A stretch of 47,053 bases of DNA from Labilibaculum manganireducens (GCF_002843385.1 NZ_MVDE01000040.1:1-47053), one strand, 5' to 3'; counted from the stretch's first letter, positions 8,808-18,557 are shown. The notes: a model not told the origin generated them from the letters alone. Numbers and translations: made by a program.

Positions 8808-8944
8808 GAGAGTGTCCAAAAAGGAATATTTTGTAATGGATTGTCATGTTGAAGTCGAAACATCTGTTTTTCTAAGTGAAAGATTCTTCGTCCCGATTCA
8901 TCGGGATCAGAATGACAATGGAACTATGCTTTTTGGACACCCTC
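8808..8944. repeat. MITE-like palindromic element, copy 2, with nested hairpin
   Basis: A 137-bp copy of the element at 758-888, with ends GAGAGTGTCCAAAAAG and CTTTTTGGACACCCTC, so one terminal base differs. The inner part matches copy 1 except that TCCCGATTCATCGGGA replaces the tip of the right arm, adding a secondary hairpin. The rest of 8657-9080 contains no supported gene. Both copies lie between minus-strand genes. Confidence 0.78.
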
Positions 8945-9080
8945 ATGATAAATTAGGAGACAGCACTAAAAATCTTTAACAGGATGCTTCCTATTATTTT
9001 ACATTCATTACTTGTACTTGTCTCTTTGGAAAAATTAGAGATTAGTGTTTGTTCAGAATTTGATTTATTGAGCTGAATAA

Positions 9081-10010
9081 CTAAACATGAGTTAGTAGTA
9101 AATACAGCGATGTTGTTCCAATGAAAATCCAAAGTAGAATTCCCATGATAAAAGTATTGCTGCCGGTTTCCCTGATTTCAGAAACAGAAATACTTGAACC
9201 GATAAATAGTAGGGCGATGATCATTCCTTTTTTGCCCAGCCAATTTAAGATTGCAAAACCATCCTGCCATTGTGGAACTAAGTGAGCTGTAATAATTGCC
9301 AATACAAATACGCCGATGAACCAAGGTATTTTTATTTTACCGGATTCTGTGTTTTTGTTGAAAATTGCAAATACAATTGAAACAGGAATGATCCAAAGGG
9401 CTCGGGTTAGTTTAACCGTAGTCGCAATTTCCAAAGCTTTTTCACCATATGCAGATGAAGCACCCACTACAGAACTGGTATCGTGAATCGCGATTGCCGA
9501 CCAAAAACCAAATGTTTCCTGACTCATTTCAAAATAATGTCCGATGATAGGAAATAAGATCAATGCGACAGAGTTTAGCACAAAAACAACAGCCATTGCA
9601 AACAAAACCTGCTTGTTTTTTGCATTAATAACCGGTGCAACAGCAGCAATGGCACTGCCTCCGCAAATAGCAGTTCCTGCAGCAATTAATATGCTTGTGA
9701 CTTTTTCCACCTTAAAAAGTTTACCGAGTAACAAACCAATACTGATGGTTGATATTACCGACATGGCCGTAAAACCAAAACCTGATTTAGAAGCTTCTAT
9801 TACCAGAGTCAGATTCATGCCAAAACCCATTAGAATGATGGATGCCTGTAAAACAGAAGATGTGTATTTGGTAAACCGGGCGGTTTTAATCCCAAACATA
9901 GAAAAGAAGAGTCCGGTGATTAGAGCAGTAGCTGGTGAAAAGCCGGGCATAAAGCAAAGTGCAATGCCGATGAAAAATAAGTAGCTGGTTTTTTTAGAGA
10001 ATTGATACAT
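9081..10010 (-). CDS. YeiH-family (UPF0324) putative anion/sulfate exporter
   Basis: A 309-residue polytopic inner-membrane protein with about 9-10 hydrophobic segments. Diagnostic stretches are GTAICGGSAIAAVAPVINAKNKQ, the NSVALILFPIIGHYF segment and WSAIAIHDTSSVVGAS, all typical of the YeiH/UPF0324 family. Family members are annotated as putative sulfate exporters, based mainly on links to sulfonate metabolism; the transported ion here is not proved. The gene follows a LysR regulator in the same direction, and a symmetric site at the end of that regulator gene, with a -7 element, suggests that the LysR protein controls it. Confidence 0.88.
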   Translation of the reverse strand: MYQFSKKTSYLFFIGIALCFMPGFSPATALITGLFFSMFGIKTARFTKYTSSVLQASIILMGFGMNLTLVIEASKSGFGFTAMSVISTISIGLLLGKLFKVEKVTSILIAAGTAICGGSAIAAVAPVINAKNKQVLFAMAVVFVLNSVALILFPIIGHYFEMSQETFGFWSAIAIHDTSSVVGASSAYGEKALEIATTVKLTRALWIIPVSIVFAIFNKNTESGKIKIPWFIGVFVLAIITAHLVPQWQDGFAILNWLGKKGMIIALLFIGSSISVSEIRETGSNTFIMGILLWIFIGTTSLYLLLTHV

Positions 10011-10036
10011 TTGTTTTTGTTCTTTGATTTCAGGAA

Positions 10037-10102
10037 CAAAAATACGATGTGTAAATAGCTTATGGAAATTGTAAATTATTATTATATATAACTAAAAGTT
10101 AT
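10037..10102 (-). promoter_or_regulatory. LysR-type operator and promoter of the YeiH gene
   Basis: The perfect 15-bp inverted repeat ATAACTAAAAGTTAT at 10088-10102 contains the LysR T-N11-A signature. It overlaps the last codons of the lysR gene. A -7 element TATTTTTG lies on the minus strand at 10044-10037, so the centre of the dyad would be at about -63 to -65 from transcription start, the usual place for a LysR recognition site. Confidence 0.6.
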
Positions 10103-10979
10103 AATGGTAAAGTAGGTCTATAAATAAACCGGGGATTTTTAACTCAGAGCCCTGACGCGATGCCAGTCTTAGTTTCCTATGAATATTTAATTCACTTACA
10201 TTTAGTTTGCAAAGACTTTTCAGTTGCATTTCCTTCTTAACAGACTTTTCGGATATCAGGGCAATACCATCAAAATCACAAAGAAAATTTTTAATTGCTT
10301 CGGTACTTCCCAGATGAATCAGAATGTTTAGTTTTTCCAGATCTATATTTTGCTTAGCGAGTGTTTTCTGAATAACCTGCAATGTTCCGGAACCTTTTTC
10401 CCGCAGCACCAATGGTATTTCCAGAATGTCGGTTAGTTTAATGTTTTTGCGTTTTGCATATACACTTTGTGTTCCTGTAACGGCAATAATTTCATCATCC
10501 AGAAAATCCATGTATTTGATGTTGGAATTGGACGCTTCATTTTCTACCAGAGCCAAATCTATTTCATTATCGAGCAGTTTTTGCTCCATTTCAAAAGAAT
10601 TGCCGTTGAATAAATCGAGTTTGATTTTGGGATATCGTTTATGAAAGGATGCAATTACCGATGGAATAAGGTATTGGGAAATGGTAGAACTGGCACCAAT
10701 TCGCAAAGAACCATTAAAAGCCTCATTTAATCTGCCCAATTCATATTCCAAATCACGATACTGCTGTTTGATTTGTTTAAGACTGCGATACACCAATTTA
10801 CCGGACTTGGTTAAATAAACTTTGTTTCCTTTTCGTTCGAAAAGCGCGGTATTTAATTTACTTTCCAATTCTTTAATGTGTTTGGTAACTGCAGGCTGGC
10901 TGATGAACAGTTCTTCGGCGGCTTTCGAGAAATTTAGGTTTTCTGCCACAGCAATAAATACTTCGTCCCGATAATCCAT
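10092..10979 (-). CDS. LysR-family transcriptional regulator (YeiE/CysB-like position)
   Basis: A 295-residue LysR-type regulator. The winged helix-turn-helix occupies about 1-60 (MDYRDEVFIAVAENLNFSKAAEELFISQPAVTKHIKELESKLNT), and the effector domain of periplasmic-binding type covers about 88-295. Its gene begins 3 bp after the stop of the methyltransferase-like gene and ends 81 bp before the YeiH gene. In many bacteria a LysR regulator sits beside yeiH, and here the symmetric site between them supports direct control. The co-inducer is unknown. Confidence 0.92.
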   Translation of the reverse strand: MDYRDEVFIAVAENLNFSKAAEELFISQPAVTKHIKELESKLNTALFERKGNKVYLTKSGKLVYRSLKQIKQQYRDLEYELGRLNEAFNGSLRIGASSTISQYLIPSVIASFHKRYPKIKLDLFNGNSFEMEQKLLDNEIDLALVENEASNSNIKYMDFLDDEIIAVTGTQSVYAKRKNIKLTDILEIPLVLREKGSGTLQVIQKTLAKQNIDLEKLNILIHLGSTEAIKNFLCDFDGIALISEKSVKKEMQLKSLCKLNVSELNIHRKLRLASRQGSELKIPGLFIDLLYHYNF

Positions 10980-10982
10980 GTC

Positions 10983-11639
10983 TTATCCTTTTAGTTTTGT
11001 TTTCAACCATTTCCATGGGAACAGTATTGATACATTTTTTTGATAAATCCGGTACTGCTCACCGTATTCTAAAACTAGTTTTTTTTCTTCTAAAAGACAG
11101 CCAATAACCAAATAAATACTAAGAATTACATTCACGATCAATGAGCTGGTATTTAAATTTCCTGCCCATATAAATAAGAAAGTTGCAGTATACCAAGGAT
11201 GGCGGATTACACCAAGAATTCCGGAAGTATTTATATTTCCATCATCAGATATGGTTTTGTGATGTTCTTTTTGCTGAATCTGGCGAAAGCCTAAAAAGGA
11301 CGATAGATCGTATGTACGGGAACCGGCAAAAAACAAGTAAAAGCTGAATAGGAGAATCAAAACACGCACAATCATAAAATTACCGGGCCAGATAAAAATC
11401 ACCTCGCTTTTTATTGAATTGGAATACCAAATCAGTGGTAAGAATGTAATTAGCGAAAATAGATTGTAGAGAATCCGGTAGGTTCTGAATTGTCTGCCAA
11501 GTTTAGGTTTTATATAGCTGATGAACTGATTCGAAATTAAACTGCTGTGAAAAAAGCACCATAACAATAGAAATATACAAAGCAGAATATGTTGTGTTGA
11601 GATCATTGCGTAAAAGTAGGAAATAGATTTCGCTTTCAT
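10983..11639 (-). CDS. Isoprenylcysteine methyltransferase/NnrU-like membrane protein
   Basis: A 218-residue integral membrane protein with five to six hydrophobic segments. The C-terminal region has the ICMT/PEMT-type motif GVIRHPWYTATFLFIWAGN followed by CLLEEKKLVLEYGEQYRIYQKNVSILFP, where RHP-Y, the paired Glu residues and the GEQY-Y segment bind S-adenosylmethionine in related enzymes. It may methylate a lipid or other membrane substrate, but this group includes many proteins of unknown function. An internal Met at residue 12 (start 11606) is also possible. It precedes the LysR gene by 3 bp and likely forms one transcript with it. Confidence 0.75.
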   Translation of the reverse strand: MKAKSISYFYAMISTQHILLCIFLLLWCFFHSSLISNQFISYIKPKLGRQFRTYRILYNLFSLITFLPLIWYSNSIKSEVIFIWPGNFMIVRVLILLFSFYLFFAGSRTYDLSSFLGFRQIQQKEHHKTISDDGNINTSGILGVIRHPWYTATFLFIWAGNLNTSSLIVNVILSIYLVIGCLLEEKKLVLEYGEQYRIYQKNVSILFPWKWLKTKLKG

Positions 11640-11934
11640 CTATTTCCTGCACTTTGAGAGAGGAGATTCTGTCTTGCTATACCAGTTATTTTATTCAACG
11701 GATTAGTTGAATGATCCTTTAATGAATGCCTTAGCTGTATTTTTCAGATCTAAAATCTCAGAGAATCTTTTTGATTCACTTCCAGTTTTTATTTTTTCTC
11801 ATCAATTTTAGTCGCAGGTATAAAAAATAAAAAGTACAAGAATACCTTTGTTTTATCCATTTATGAATGAGTTTTGCTTTCCTAGCTTTGTTGAATAAGA
11901 AATAGTAAATGTGTTGAATTAATAGTAAAAAGAT

Positions 11935-12570
11935 ATGAGTAAGAAATTTTTATATGTTAGCGCAAACCCAAAAGAAGAAAAGGATTCATATAGCTTAAAG
12001 GTAGGGAGAGCTTTTATTGAGCAATACAAAAAGCAAAATCCCAATCACCAGGTTACAGAACTTAATTTGTTTAAAACAGATGTTCCCTATTTAAATGCTC
12101 TGGTTTTTGATGGTTTTTCGAAGTTGCAGAATGGTGGCAGTTTAAACGATTTGGATCAAGAGCAGATGAAGCAGATTGAAAATCTAAATCAACTTTTGGA
12201 ACAATTTATGGAAGCTGATGCCTATGCGTTTGTTAACCCGATGTGGAATTTTTCTATTCCTCCCGTACTTAAAGCCTATATTGATGTCATATTGCAGGCA
12301 GGAAAAACATTTCATTATACTGAAAATGGTCCGGAAGGATTGATGAAAGGAAAGAAGGCTGTTCACATTCAAGCATCAGGAGGAGTTTATTCAAATGGGG
12401 CGGGAAGTGAAATGGATTTTTCGCATCGTTATTTAAAATCAGTTTTGGGATTTATTGGAATATCAGAATTGAAATTTGTTCCTGTTGAAGGAATTGCAAT
12501 GGGACTGGATATTCCTGAGATTGAAAAATTGGCAAAAGAAAAGGCGATTGAATTCGTGTCTGAATTCTAA
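11935..12570 (+). CDS. azoR: FMN-dependent NADH-azoreductase
   Basis: A 211-residue flavodoxin-fold quinone/azo reductase of normal family length. The N terminus FLYVSANPKEEKDSYSLKVGRAFIEQY is the phosphate-binding loop region of AzoR proteins, and FVNPMWNFSIPPVLKAYIDVILQAGKTFHYTENGPEG is the central FMN-binding and substrate motif. Such enzymes reduce quinones and azo compounds by two electrons using NADH and protect against quinone stress. The protein is cytoplasmic. The gene stands alone, with TAGCTTTG at 11883-11890 as a possible -7 element and a hairpin after the stop codon. Confidence 0.92.
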   Translation: MSKKFLYVSANPKEEKDSYSLKVGRAFIEQYKKQNPNHQVTELNLFKTDVPYLNALVFDGFSKLQNGGSLNDLDQEQMKQIENLNQLLEQFMEADAYAFVNPMWNFSIPPVLKAYIDVILQAGKTFHYTENGPEGLMKGKKAVHIQASGGVYSNGAGSEMDFSHRYLKSVLGFIGISELKFVPVEGIAMGLDIPEIEKLAKEKAIEFVSEF

Positions 12571-12617
12571 TTGTATCATTGAAAAAATAGAATTTCAAGA
12601 AATTTTACTTGAATTGT

Positions 12618-12655
12618 GTGCGGGTTGATCATCCTTTGGGAATGTCTTCCCGCAC
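12618..12655 (+). terminator. Probable terminator after azoR
   Basis: GTGCGGG at 12618-12624 pairs with CCCGCAC at 12649-12655 across a long loop, followed by a short TTTC run. The GC-rich stem is clear; the weak T tract lowers confidence. Confidence 0.45.
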
Positions 12656-12788
12656 TTTCGTATCGTAAATCGGATAATTTTGTTAAAATTCCTTTAATTG
12701 TCAGCTATCTGGCACGCTTTAATTTTTATGTAGATTTAAAAACAACTACTTTAGTAGTTCTTAACAGTACACGGCTAAAAACAAATAT

Positions 12789-15158
12789 ATGAAGTTGGAT
12801 CAGTTGAAATTAAATATAGATCATATTCCATTCAAAAAATCATTGAGTTTTCTTCCTTTAATTAATAAATTAAAGAGTGAACAAAGAAATGGAGCCGGAA
12901 ATGATTCACTTGCAGAAATTATTTTGGATGTAGTTAAAAGGAATCCTGATTTAGCAAAAACCGATTTTAATATTGAGGATGTCAGTAAGTATGAGGATGA
13001 GATTCATACAATAATGTCGTATTTTTTCACACCATCTCAATACAAAAAAGATATAGCTGTTGCAGCAAGTCCGTTCGACGATCAGAATTTTTATTTCACT
13101 CCAAATTATTTAAAAATTTATAATGATCAGAATATTGAAATTGAACATGTTGAGCAGAAGAATCAGGATGATTGTTATCAGACTTTTACGAAGTTAATAT
13201 ATGCATATCTAATGATTCTTCCCAAATTCTATAATTTTCAATTGGATATGGATTATCTGTTTTTGTATCGTATGACAGATAAATTGAATGGTTTGGTGAA
13301 GTATTATAAATTGGAGTATGATGAGTCATGTATAGAAGTTACTTCTAATGGGAAGCCGCCGGAAGCCTCGGAGGAGGACATTAGAGAAATGATTAACGAT
13401 CCAATGAATATGGATTTTTGGATGAAGACGATTCCTTTGGATAATTTTACTTTTTGTGGATTTATGTCATTCAAATATGTAGATGTTACTCAGATTGAAG
13501 TAATCTCATCATTAAAGTCTCAATTGCTGGAAAAATCTTCAATAATTAACCGGAATAATTTTAATGCTCTCGAACAGAATATTCGCTCATTATTAGCATT
13601 GCCAAATTTGAATTTAGGTGTACTTGCTTTGAGCATGATTAAGGGAAATGTTGAAAATCCTTCTAATTTTTGGCATGGATTCATCGATCCTAATAAATAC
13701 AAGTGCGATGCATATCAGGGAACAATATATCAAGAGGCGGGGTTATCCGGTTATCCTGTTTTGATTAATGACCTTACGAGAATAGAGAATTTAAAACCTG
13801 TGGAACAAGAGTTGTTAAATCAGGGTATTAAGAATATTAGTATCATTCCTCTTTATTACGAAGGGGAGTTGGTGGGGATGATGGAATTGGGTTCAACAAA
13901 GGCTTTTGATATCAATTTCACAAAACTGCGTGTGATAAAAGACATCATTCCAGTATTTTCTATTGCAGTTCAGCGGACGAGCGAGGAATTAAAAAATAGA
14001 ATAGAGGCTACAATTAAAGAAGAATGTACAGCAATACATCCAAGTGTGGAGTGGAGGTTTCAGCAGGCGGCCAGCAATTTGTTAGCCAAAAGAGATTTGG
14101 ATGATCAGGTGCAAATGGAAGAAATCGTTTTTCGGGAAGTATATCCATTGTACGGAGCGATTGATATTCGTCATTCTTCGGTGATTCGAAACCGGACAAT
14201 TCAAGATGATTTGGTAGAGCAATTGCAATTGGCACGAGAGGTTTTGAGAGAGGCATTTTTGGATTGTAAAATGCCAGTATACGATCAGTTAATATACAAA
14301 ATTGATTATTTTATTGACGCAATTGAGAAAGGACTTTCTTCGGGTGATGAAATGAACGTTCTTCGTTTTATCCGCCATGATGTAGAATCCCTTTTTCCAC
14401 ATTTTAAAGAGAATGGATCTGCTATAAATGCTGCGATTGCAGAATACAATAAAAATATTGATCCAGACTTAAATATCGTTTACAAGCAGAGAAAAGATTT
14501 TGAGGATAGTTTAGCGATGATTAATGATTGCGTTATCTCTTATCTTGAAAAAGAGGAAGAAAAAGCGCAGAAGATGTTCCCTCATTATTTTGAAAAATAC
14601 CGTACAGATGGCGTAGAGCATAATATTTATATCGGACAAAGTATTTCAGCACAAAAAACATTTGATCGAATCTATTTAAAGAATCTCCGCTTGTGGCAGT
14701 TAATTGTAAGTGCTGAATTAGCCCGGAAAACAGGTGCTTTAAAAAGTTCATTGCCAATTGAACTGGAAACCACAGGTTTAGTTTTAGTACATAGCCAACC
14801 TTTGGCAATAAGGTTCAGACAAGATGAGAAAAAATTTGATGTAGACGGGGCTTACAATATTCGTTATGAGATTGTTAAAAAAAGGATTGATAAGGCAGTA
14901 ATAAAAGGAACCAGTGAGCGCCTTACTCAGCCTGAAAAATTAGCCGTAATATTTAGTCAGGAATCAGAAATGGCAGAGTATCAGAGGTATTTGGAGTATT
15001 TGGCAGCGAAGGGCTACTTCGAGAACAATATTGAACATTTGGAGTTGGAAGATTTACAAGGAGTGTATGGCTTAAGAGCGCTAAGAGTTCAAATTAAGAA
15101 TGGTGAAGAACAGAATGAAGTGCTTACTGTTGCTAAGGAATTGAAGCTGAATGAATAG
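12789..15158 (+). CDS. Large GAF-domain protein of unknown function
   Basis: A 789-residue soluble protein with no signal peptide or membrane segment. A GAF-like sensory region can be seen at about 310-405 (YPVLINDLTRIENLKPVEQELLNQGIKNISIIPLYYEGELVGMMELGS). The flanking regions are mainly helical and charged, and I recognise no kinase, cyclase or DNA-binding output. Proteins of this size with a single central GAF module occur in Bacteroidota without known function. The gene is 56 bp upstream of the patatin/surface-antigen gene and runs the same way, so they may share a transcript; no terminator is visible between them. A regulatory or ligand-sensing role is only inference. Confidence 0.75.
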   Translation: MKLDQLKLNIDHIPFKKSLSFLPLINKLKSEQRNGAGNDSLAEIILDVVKRNPDLAKTDFNIEDVSKYEDEIHTIMSYFFTPSQYKKDIAVAASPFDDQNFYFTPNYLKIYNDQNIEIEHVEQKNQDDCYQTFTKLIYAYLMILPKFYNFQLDMDYLFLYRMTDKLNGLVKYYKLEYDESCIEVTSNGKPPEASEEDIREMINDPMNMDFWMKTIPLDNFTFCGFMSFKYVDVTQIEVISSLKSQLLEKSSIINRNNFNALEQNIRSLLALPNLNLGVLALSMIKGNVENPSNFWHGFIDPNKYKCDAYQGTIYQEAGLSGYPVLINDLTRIENLKPVEQELLNQGIKNISIIPLYYEGELVGMMELGSTKAFDINFTKLRVIKDIIPVFSIAVQRTSEELKNRIEATIKEECTAIHPSVEWRFQQAASNLLAKRDLDDQVQMEEIVFREVYPLYGAIDIRHSSVIRNRTIQDDLVEQLQLAREVLREAFLDCKMPVYDQLIYKIDYFIDAIEKGLSSGDEMNVLRFIRHDVESLFPHFKENGSAINAAIAEYNKNIDPDLNIVYKQRKDFEDSLAMINDCVISYLEKEEEKAQKMFPHYFEKYRTDGVEHNIYIGQSISAQKTFDRIYLKNLRLWQLIVSAELARKTGALKSSLPIELETTGLVLVHSQPLAIRFRQDEKKFDVDGAYNIRYEIVKKRIDKAVIKGTSERLTQPEKLAVIFSQESEMAEYQRYLEYLAAKGYFENNIEHLELEDLQGVYGLRALRVQIKNGEEQNEVLTVAKELKLNE

Positions 15159-15214
15159 TTTATGTTGCCAATAATCTTAAAAAAATTAAAATAGAATACA
15201 AGTAGAATAAATTT

Positions 15215-17425
15215 ATGCAATTTAAATCTTTATGTCTTAGTCTGGTTTTATCCACAATAAGTTTCTTGAATTTTGCTCAATTGGCAACAGATAGTTTGCC
15301 CGATAAGGCTCGTCCAAAAATAGGGCTTGTTTTAAGCGGTGGTGGTGCAAAAGGATTTGCTCATGTTGGTGTTCTTAAGGTTATTGACGAATTGGGTATT
15401 CCGATTGACTATATCGCGGGTACTAGTATGGGAGGCCTTATAGGTGGTTTTTATGCAATTGGATATTCCGCTGTTGATATTGAGAAAATGATCTTGAGTC
15501 AGAATTGGGAAAATCTCCTCTCAGATAATGTTTCACGAAAATTTGTACCTATTTATGAGAAAAAGGATTTTGAAAGATATATCCTGTCATTTCCGATTAA
15601 ACCGAAAGGAATTCAATTGCCTAGTGGTATTGTTGGGGGACAAAACGTGATCAATTTATTTGAACGGTTAACGATAGAATATCATGACCAGACGGATTTT
15701 AATAAATTACCCATTCCTTTCCTATGTATTGCTACTGATTTGGAAACAGGGAAGGCTGTAGTTCTGGATAAAGGTTATCTGCCTCTGGCTATGCGAGCCA
15801 GTATGGCTATTCCAACCTTTTTCTCTCCGGTAGAGATAGATGGCAAATTATTAGCTGATGGGGGAATGATTAATAATTTTCCGGTAAAGGAATTAATTAA
15901 TATGGGCGCCGATATTATTATTGGAGTAGATGTACAGTCTGGTGTTAAGTCCAAAAAAGAATTAAAGTCTATTTTGGATATAATGAATCAGACGGTTTCA
16001 TTAATGGCATTGAATAATTTTAAAGACAATCTGAAATACTGCGATATCTATATTAAACCTAAAATAGATGAATACACAGTTGGGAGTTTTCAGGATGCGG
16101 ATTCATTAATTCATAGAGGAGAAGCAATTGCACAAACATTTATTCCAACTTTACTCGATTTAAAGAAGAAATATAATCTGGAAAAGAAAAAATTGAAAGC
16201 ATATGTGCCTCCATGTGATTCATCCACTTATTTCATTAAAGATGTGGAGGTTAATGGGTTAAATGAAGTGAGTTATTCGTTGTTGTATGGTAAGCTGAAT
16301 TTGGAGATGAACAGTAATGTTAGTTTATACAAATTACAGGATGGGATTAATCGTGTGTATGGCAGCCGGTACTTCGATCGTGTAGATTTTCAAATGAAAG
16401 GAGAGGAAGAAAAGACTCTTATTGTAAATGTGAAGGAGCGAACCACCAAGAGATTTAATGTCGGACTTCATTACGACAGCGATAATAATGCTGCCGTATT
16501 ACTAAATACTACATTTCGGAATAAACTAAAAAGTGGATCCCGTTTATCGTTTGATTTAAAACTAGCAGAAAATCCGAGATTTAAAACGACTTATACTGTT
16601 GATAATGGTTTGAAGCCGGGCTTGAATGTGGAAGCTGAATTTAATGATTCTCAGGTAGATGCTTTTGAGGATGGTAAAAAACTTGCAAGTTATGACTTTA
16701 ATTATCTAAAATTTGATGTAAATACACATTCTATATTTCGGGAATCATATTCTTTTGGTTTAGGAGGGAAGATTGAATATTACAACATTAATTCAGAATT
16801 CACGACTCTTGATTTACTGGATTCCAGAGATGAAGATTATTACTTTACTTATTATGCATTTCTAAATCTGGATTCCCATGATAAGGCTTATTATCCAAAG
16901 ACCGGAATGAGTCTTTATGGAGAGTATAAGTTAGTGACAAATAATGGATTTAAACTTGATGGTATGAACCGACCGGCGTCGGTGGCTTATCTTAAATTTC
17001 AAAAGGCAATTAGTGTAAGTTCTGCATTTACGGTTTATCCAAAATTTTATGGCAGGGTAGTATGGGGTAAAAATATACCTAATTTTTATATGTCATATAC
17101 GGGAGGAATCGATCAAACAGATTATTTTGATATTCAAATGCCTTTTGTTGGTTTGGAACGTATGGAGTTGGCGTCAATAAATTCTTTTGTTTTCCGGGCC
17201 GATTTTCAATATGAATTATTTCGGAATAATTATTTAATTCTTAAAACCAATGCGGGTAAATTGGTTGAAGATGTCAATGATGCATTAACCCAAGGAGAAT
17301 GGATTAGAGGAATAGGATTAACATATTCGTACAATAGTTTAATTGGCCCGATAGAATTTTCGTTGATGTATTCTGATAAGAAAAATGGTATTTCAAACTA
17401 TGTGAATTTAGGCTTTTGGTTTTAA
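15215..17425 (+). CDS. Patatin-like phospholipase fused to POTRA and outer-membrane barrel
   Basis: A 736-residue protein with a signal peptide at about 1-22. The patatin domain (about 35-320) has the oxyanion loop GGGAKG at 42-47, the nucleophile Ser71 in GTSMG, and the catalytic Asp215 in DGG, so it should be an active serine acyl hydrolase. A POTRA-like segment (about 335-415, FIKDVEVNGLNEVSYSLLYGKLN) and a BamA/surface-antigen type barrel to the C terminus follow. The order is that of type Vd (PlpD-like) proteins, in which the barrel exports or anchors the lipase. In Bacteroidota it may act on membrane phospholipids. It is followed closely by another barrel-type gene. Confidence 0.92.
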   Translation: MQFKSLCLSLVLSTISFLNFAQLATDSLPDKARPKIGLVLSGGGAKGFAHVGVLKVIDELGIPIDYIAGTSMGGLIGGFYAIGYSAVDIEKMILSQNWENLLSDNVSRKFVPIYEKKDFERYILSFPIKPKGIQLPSGIVGGQNVINLFERLTIEYHDQTDFNKLPIPFLCIATDLETGKAVVLDKGYLPLAMRASMAIPTFFSPVEIDGKLLADGGMINNFPVKELINMGADIIIGVDVQSGVKSKKELKSILDIMNQTVSLMALNNFKDNLKYCDIYIKPKIDEYTVGSFQDADSLIHRGEAIAQTFIPTLLDLKKKYNLEKKKLKAYVPPCDSSTYFIKDVEVNGLNEVSYSLLYGKLNLEMNSNVSLYKLQDGINRVYGSRYFDRVDFQMKGEEEKTLIVNVKERTTKRFNVGLHYDSDNNAAVLLNTTFRNKLKSGSRLSFDLKLAENPRFKTTYTVDNGLKPGLNVEAEFNDSQVDAFEDGKKLASYDFNYLKFDVNTHSIFRESYSFGLGGKIEYYNINSEFTTLDLLDSRDEDYYFTYYAFLNLDSHDKAYYPKTGMSLYGEYKLVTNNGFKLDGMNRPASVAYLKFQKAISVSSAFTVYPKFYGRVVWGKNIPNFYMSYTGGIDQTDYFDIQMPFVGLERMELASINSFVFRADFQYELFRNNYLILKTNAGKLVEDVNDALTQGEWIRGIGLTYSYNSLIGPIEFSLMYSDKKNGISNYVNLGFWF

Positions 17426-17498
17426 TCGATCATCAGCCTTAATTTTAAGGTTTTATAAGTTCAATCTTATTACTTTCCTGATTGGTAAACCTGATTTT

Positions 17499-18557
17499 AT
17501 GAATAAAAGTATTTTGTTTTTAGCGGTTCTTTTTTGCAGTACTTCAATTGAAGTGTTTGGTCAGAATATGGGTGATACTTTAAAGTGTGGCTGGAATCCT
17601 GGAATAATAGGAGCGGGTCCGGTTCGTGGTCTGGAAATGTCTTATCATGCAAATACAAATTATAACATCCGATCGTCTTCAGATGTATATGGAAACGGGA
17701 AATCTGAAATTGATTACAATCGTGTTTTCACAGCAAAGTTACGCTTTCCGATATTTCTTAATCAGAAATTGAAAATTGCCGGTAGTATAGAGTATAGTGA
17801 TGAAGAATTCCATTTTGATGATATTTCTAATAATGATTACCCTTTGTATAAAAGTCTGAATGATAAAAATCTCAAGAGTGTCGGAGGCAGTCTTTATCTT
17901 ACTGCACAATTAAAAAGGAATATGTTTTTCATGTTTCGTTTCAATGCCAGATTAAAAGGTGATTACTGGAAAGAACACATTGGTGATGTGAGTAAGTATA
18001 CTTTTCTGAAAATGGAAATGTCGCCTATAATTGGGTGGAAAGTGAATTCTAAAAAATCATGGGGTGTTGGTTTGGCTTATTCCTATACTTTTGGCGATCC
18101 ATTGCTGTTTCCTGTTTTTGTTTACAATCATTCTTTTGCTGATAAATGGGGTGTTGAAGCTTTACTTCCTGCCAGAATAAAATTGCGGTATCAACCATCA
18201 AAACTTTGTTTTATCAATGCAAAAGCAAGATTGCAGGGTGGTAGTTACAGCATTCATTTTAACGATCCTGAATTGAATGATTTTAAGACATTGGAATTAA
18301 GAAGAGCTGATTTGAACTTTTCACTGGAAATAGAAAAGGGAATTGCAGACTGGTTGTGGACTTCTTTTGAATGTGGTTACCGAACCAATATTAATTTTGA
18401 TGTTACCAATAGTAATCATGGATTTAGTCTGTCTGGAAGCAAATTGACCAATAAGAACAGTATCATAGATTCATCCGTTGGAGGAGGAGTTTTTTACAAT
18501 TTCTCAGTATTTATCGTGCCCTCAAAAACACTTCTGAAACGTTTTGGTTTAAAATAA
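17499..18557 (+). CDS. Outer-membrane beta-barrel protein (DUF6268-like)
   Basis: A 352-residue protein with a signal peptide at about 1-21 (ends SIEVFGQ). The mature part is rich in alternating aromatic and polar strands, and GAGPVRGLEMSYHANTNYNIR near the N terminus resembles the opening of DUF6268 barrel proteins of Bacteroidota. No plug, SusD or enzyme motif is present. It lies 73 bp after the patatin/barrel gene and may be co-transcribed. I infer an outer-membrane location; function is unknown, and the family name is a pattern-based guess. Confidence 0.7.
   Translation: MNKSILFLAVLFCSTSIEVFGQNMGDTLKCGWNPGIIGAGPVRGLEMSYHANTNYNIRSSSDVYGNGKSEIDYNRVFTAKLRFPIFLNQKLKIAGSIEYSDEEFHFDDISNNDYPLYKSLNDKNLKSVGGSLYLTAQLKRNMFFMFRFNARLKGDYWKEHIGDVSKYTFLKMEMSPIIGWKVNSKKSWGVGLAYSYTFGDPLLFPVFVYNHSFADKWGVEALLPARIKLRYQPSKLCFINAKARLQGGSYSIHFNDPELNDFKTLELRRADLNFSLEIEKGIADWLWTSFECGYRTNINFDVTNSNHGFSLSGSKLTNKNSIIDSSVGGGVFYNFSVFIVPSKTLLKRFGLK

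Noticed and set aside
9544-9984. A 146-codon plus-strand frame
   Set aside because: It is antisense to the YeiH-family membrane protein gene, whose family motifs are clear.
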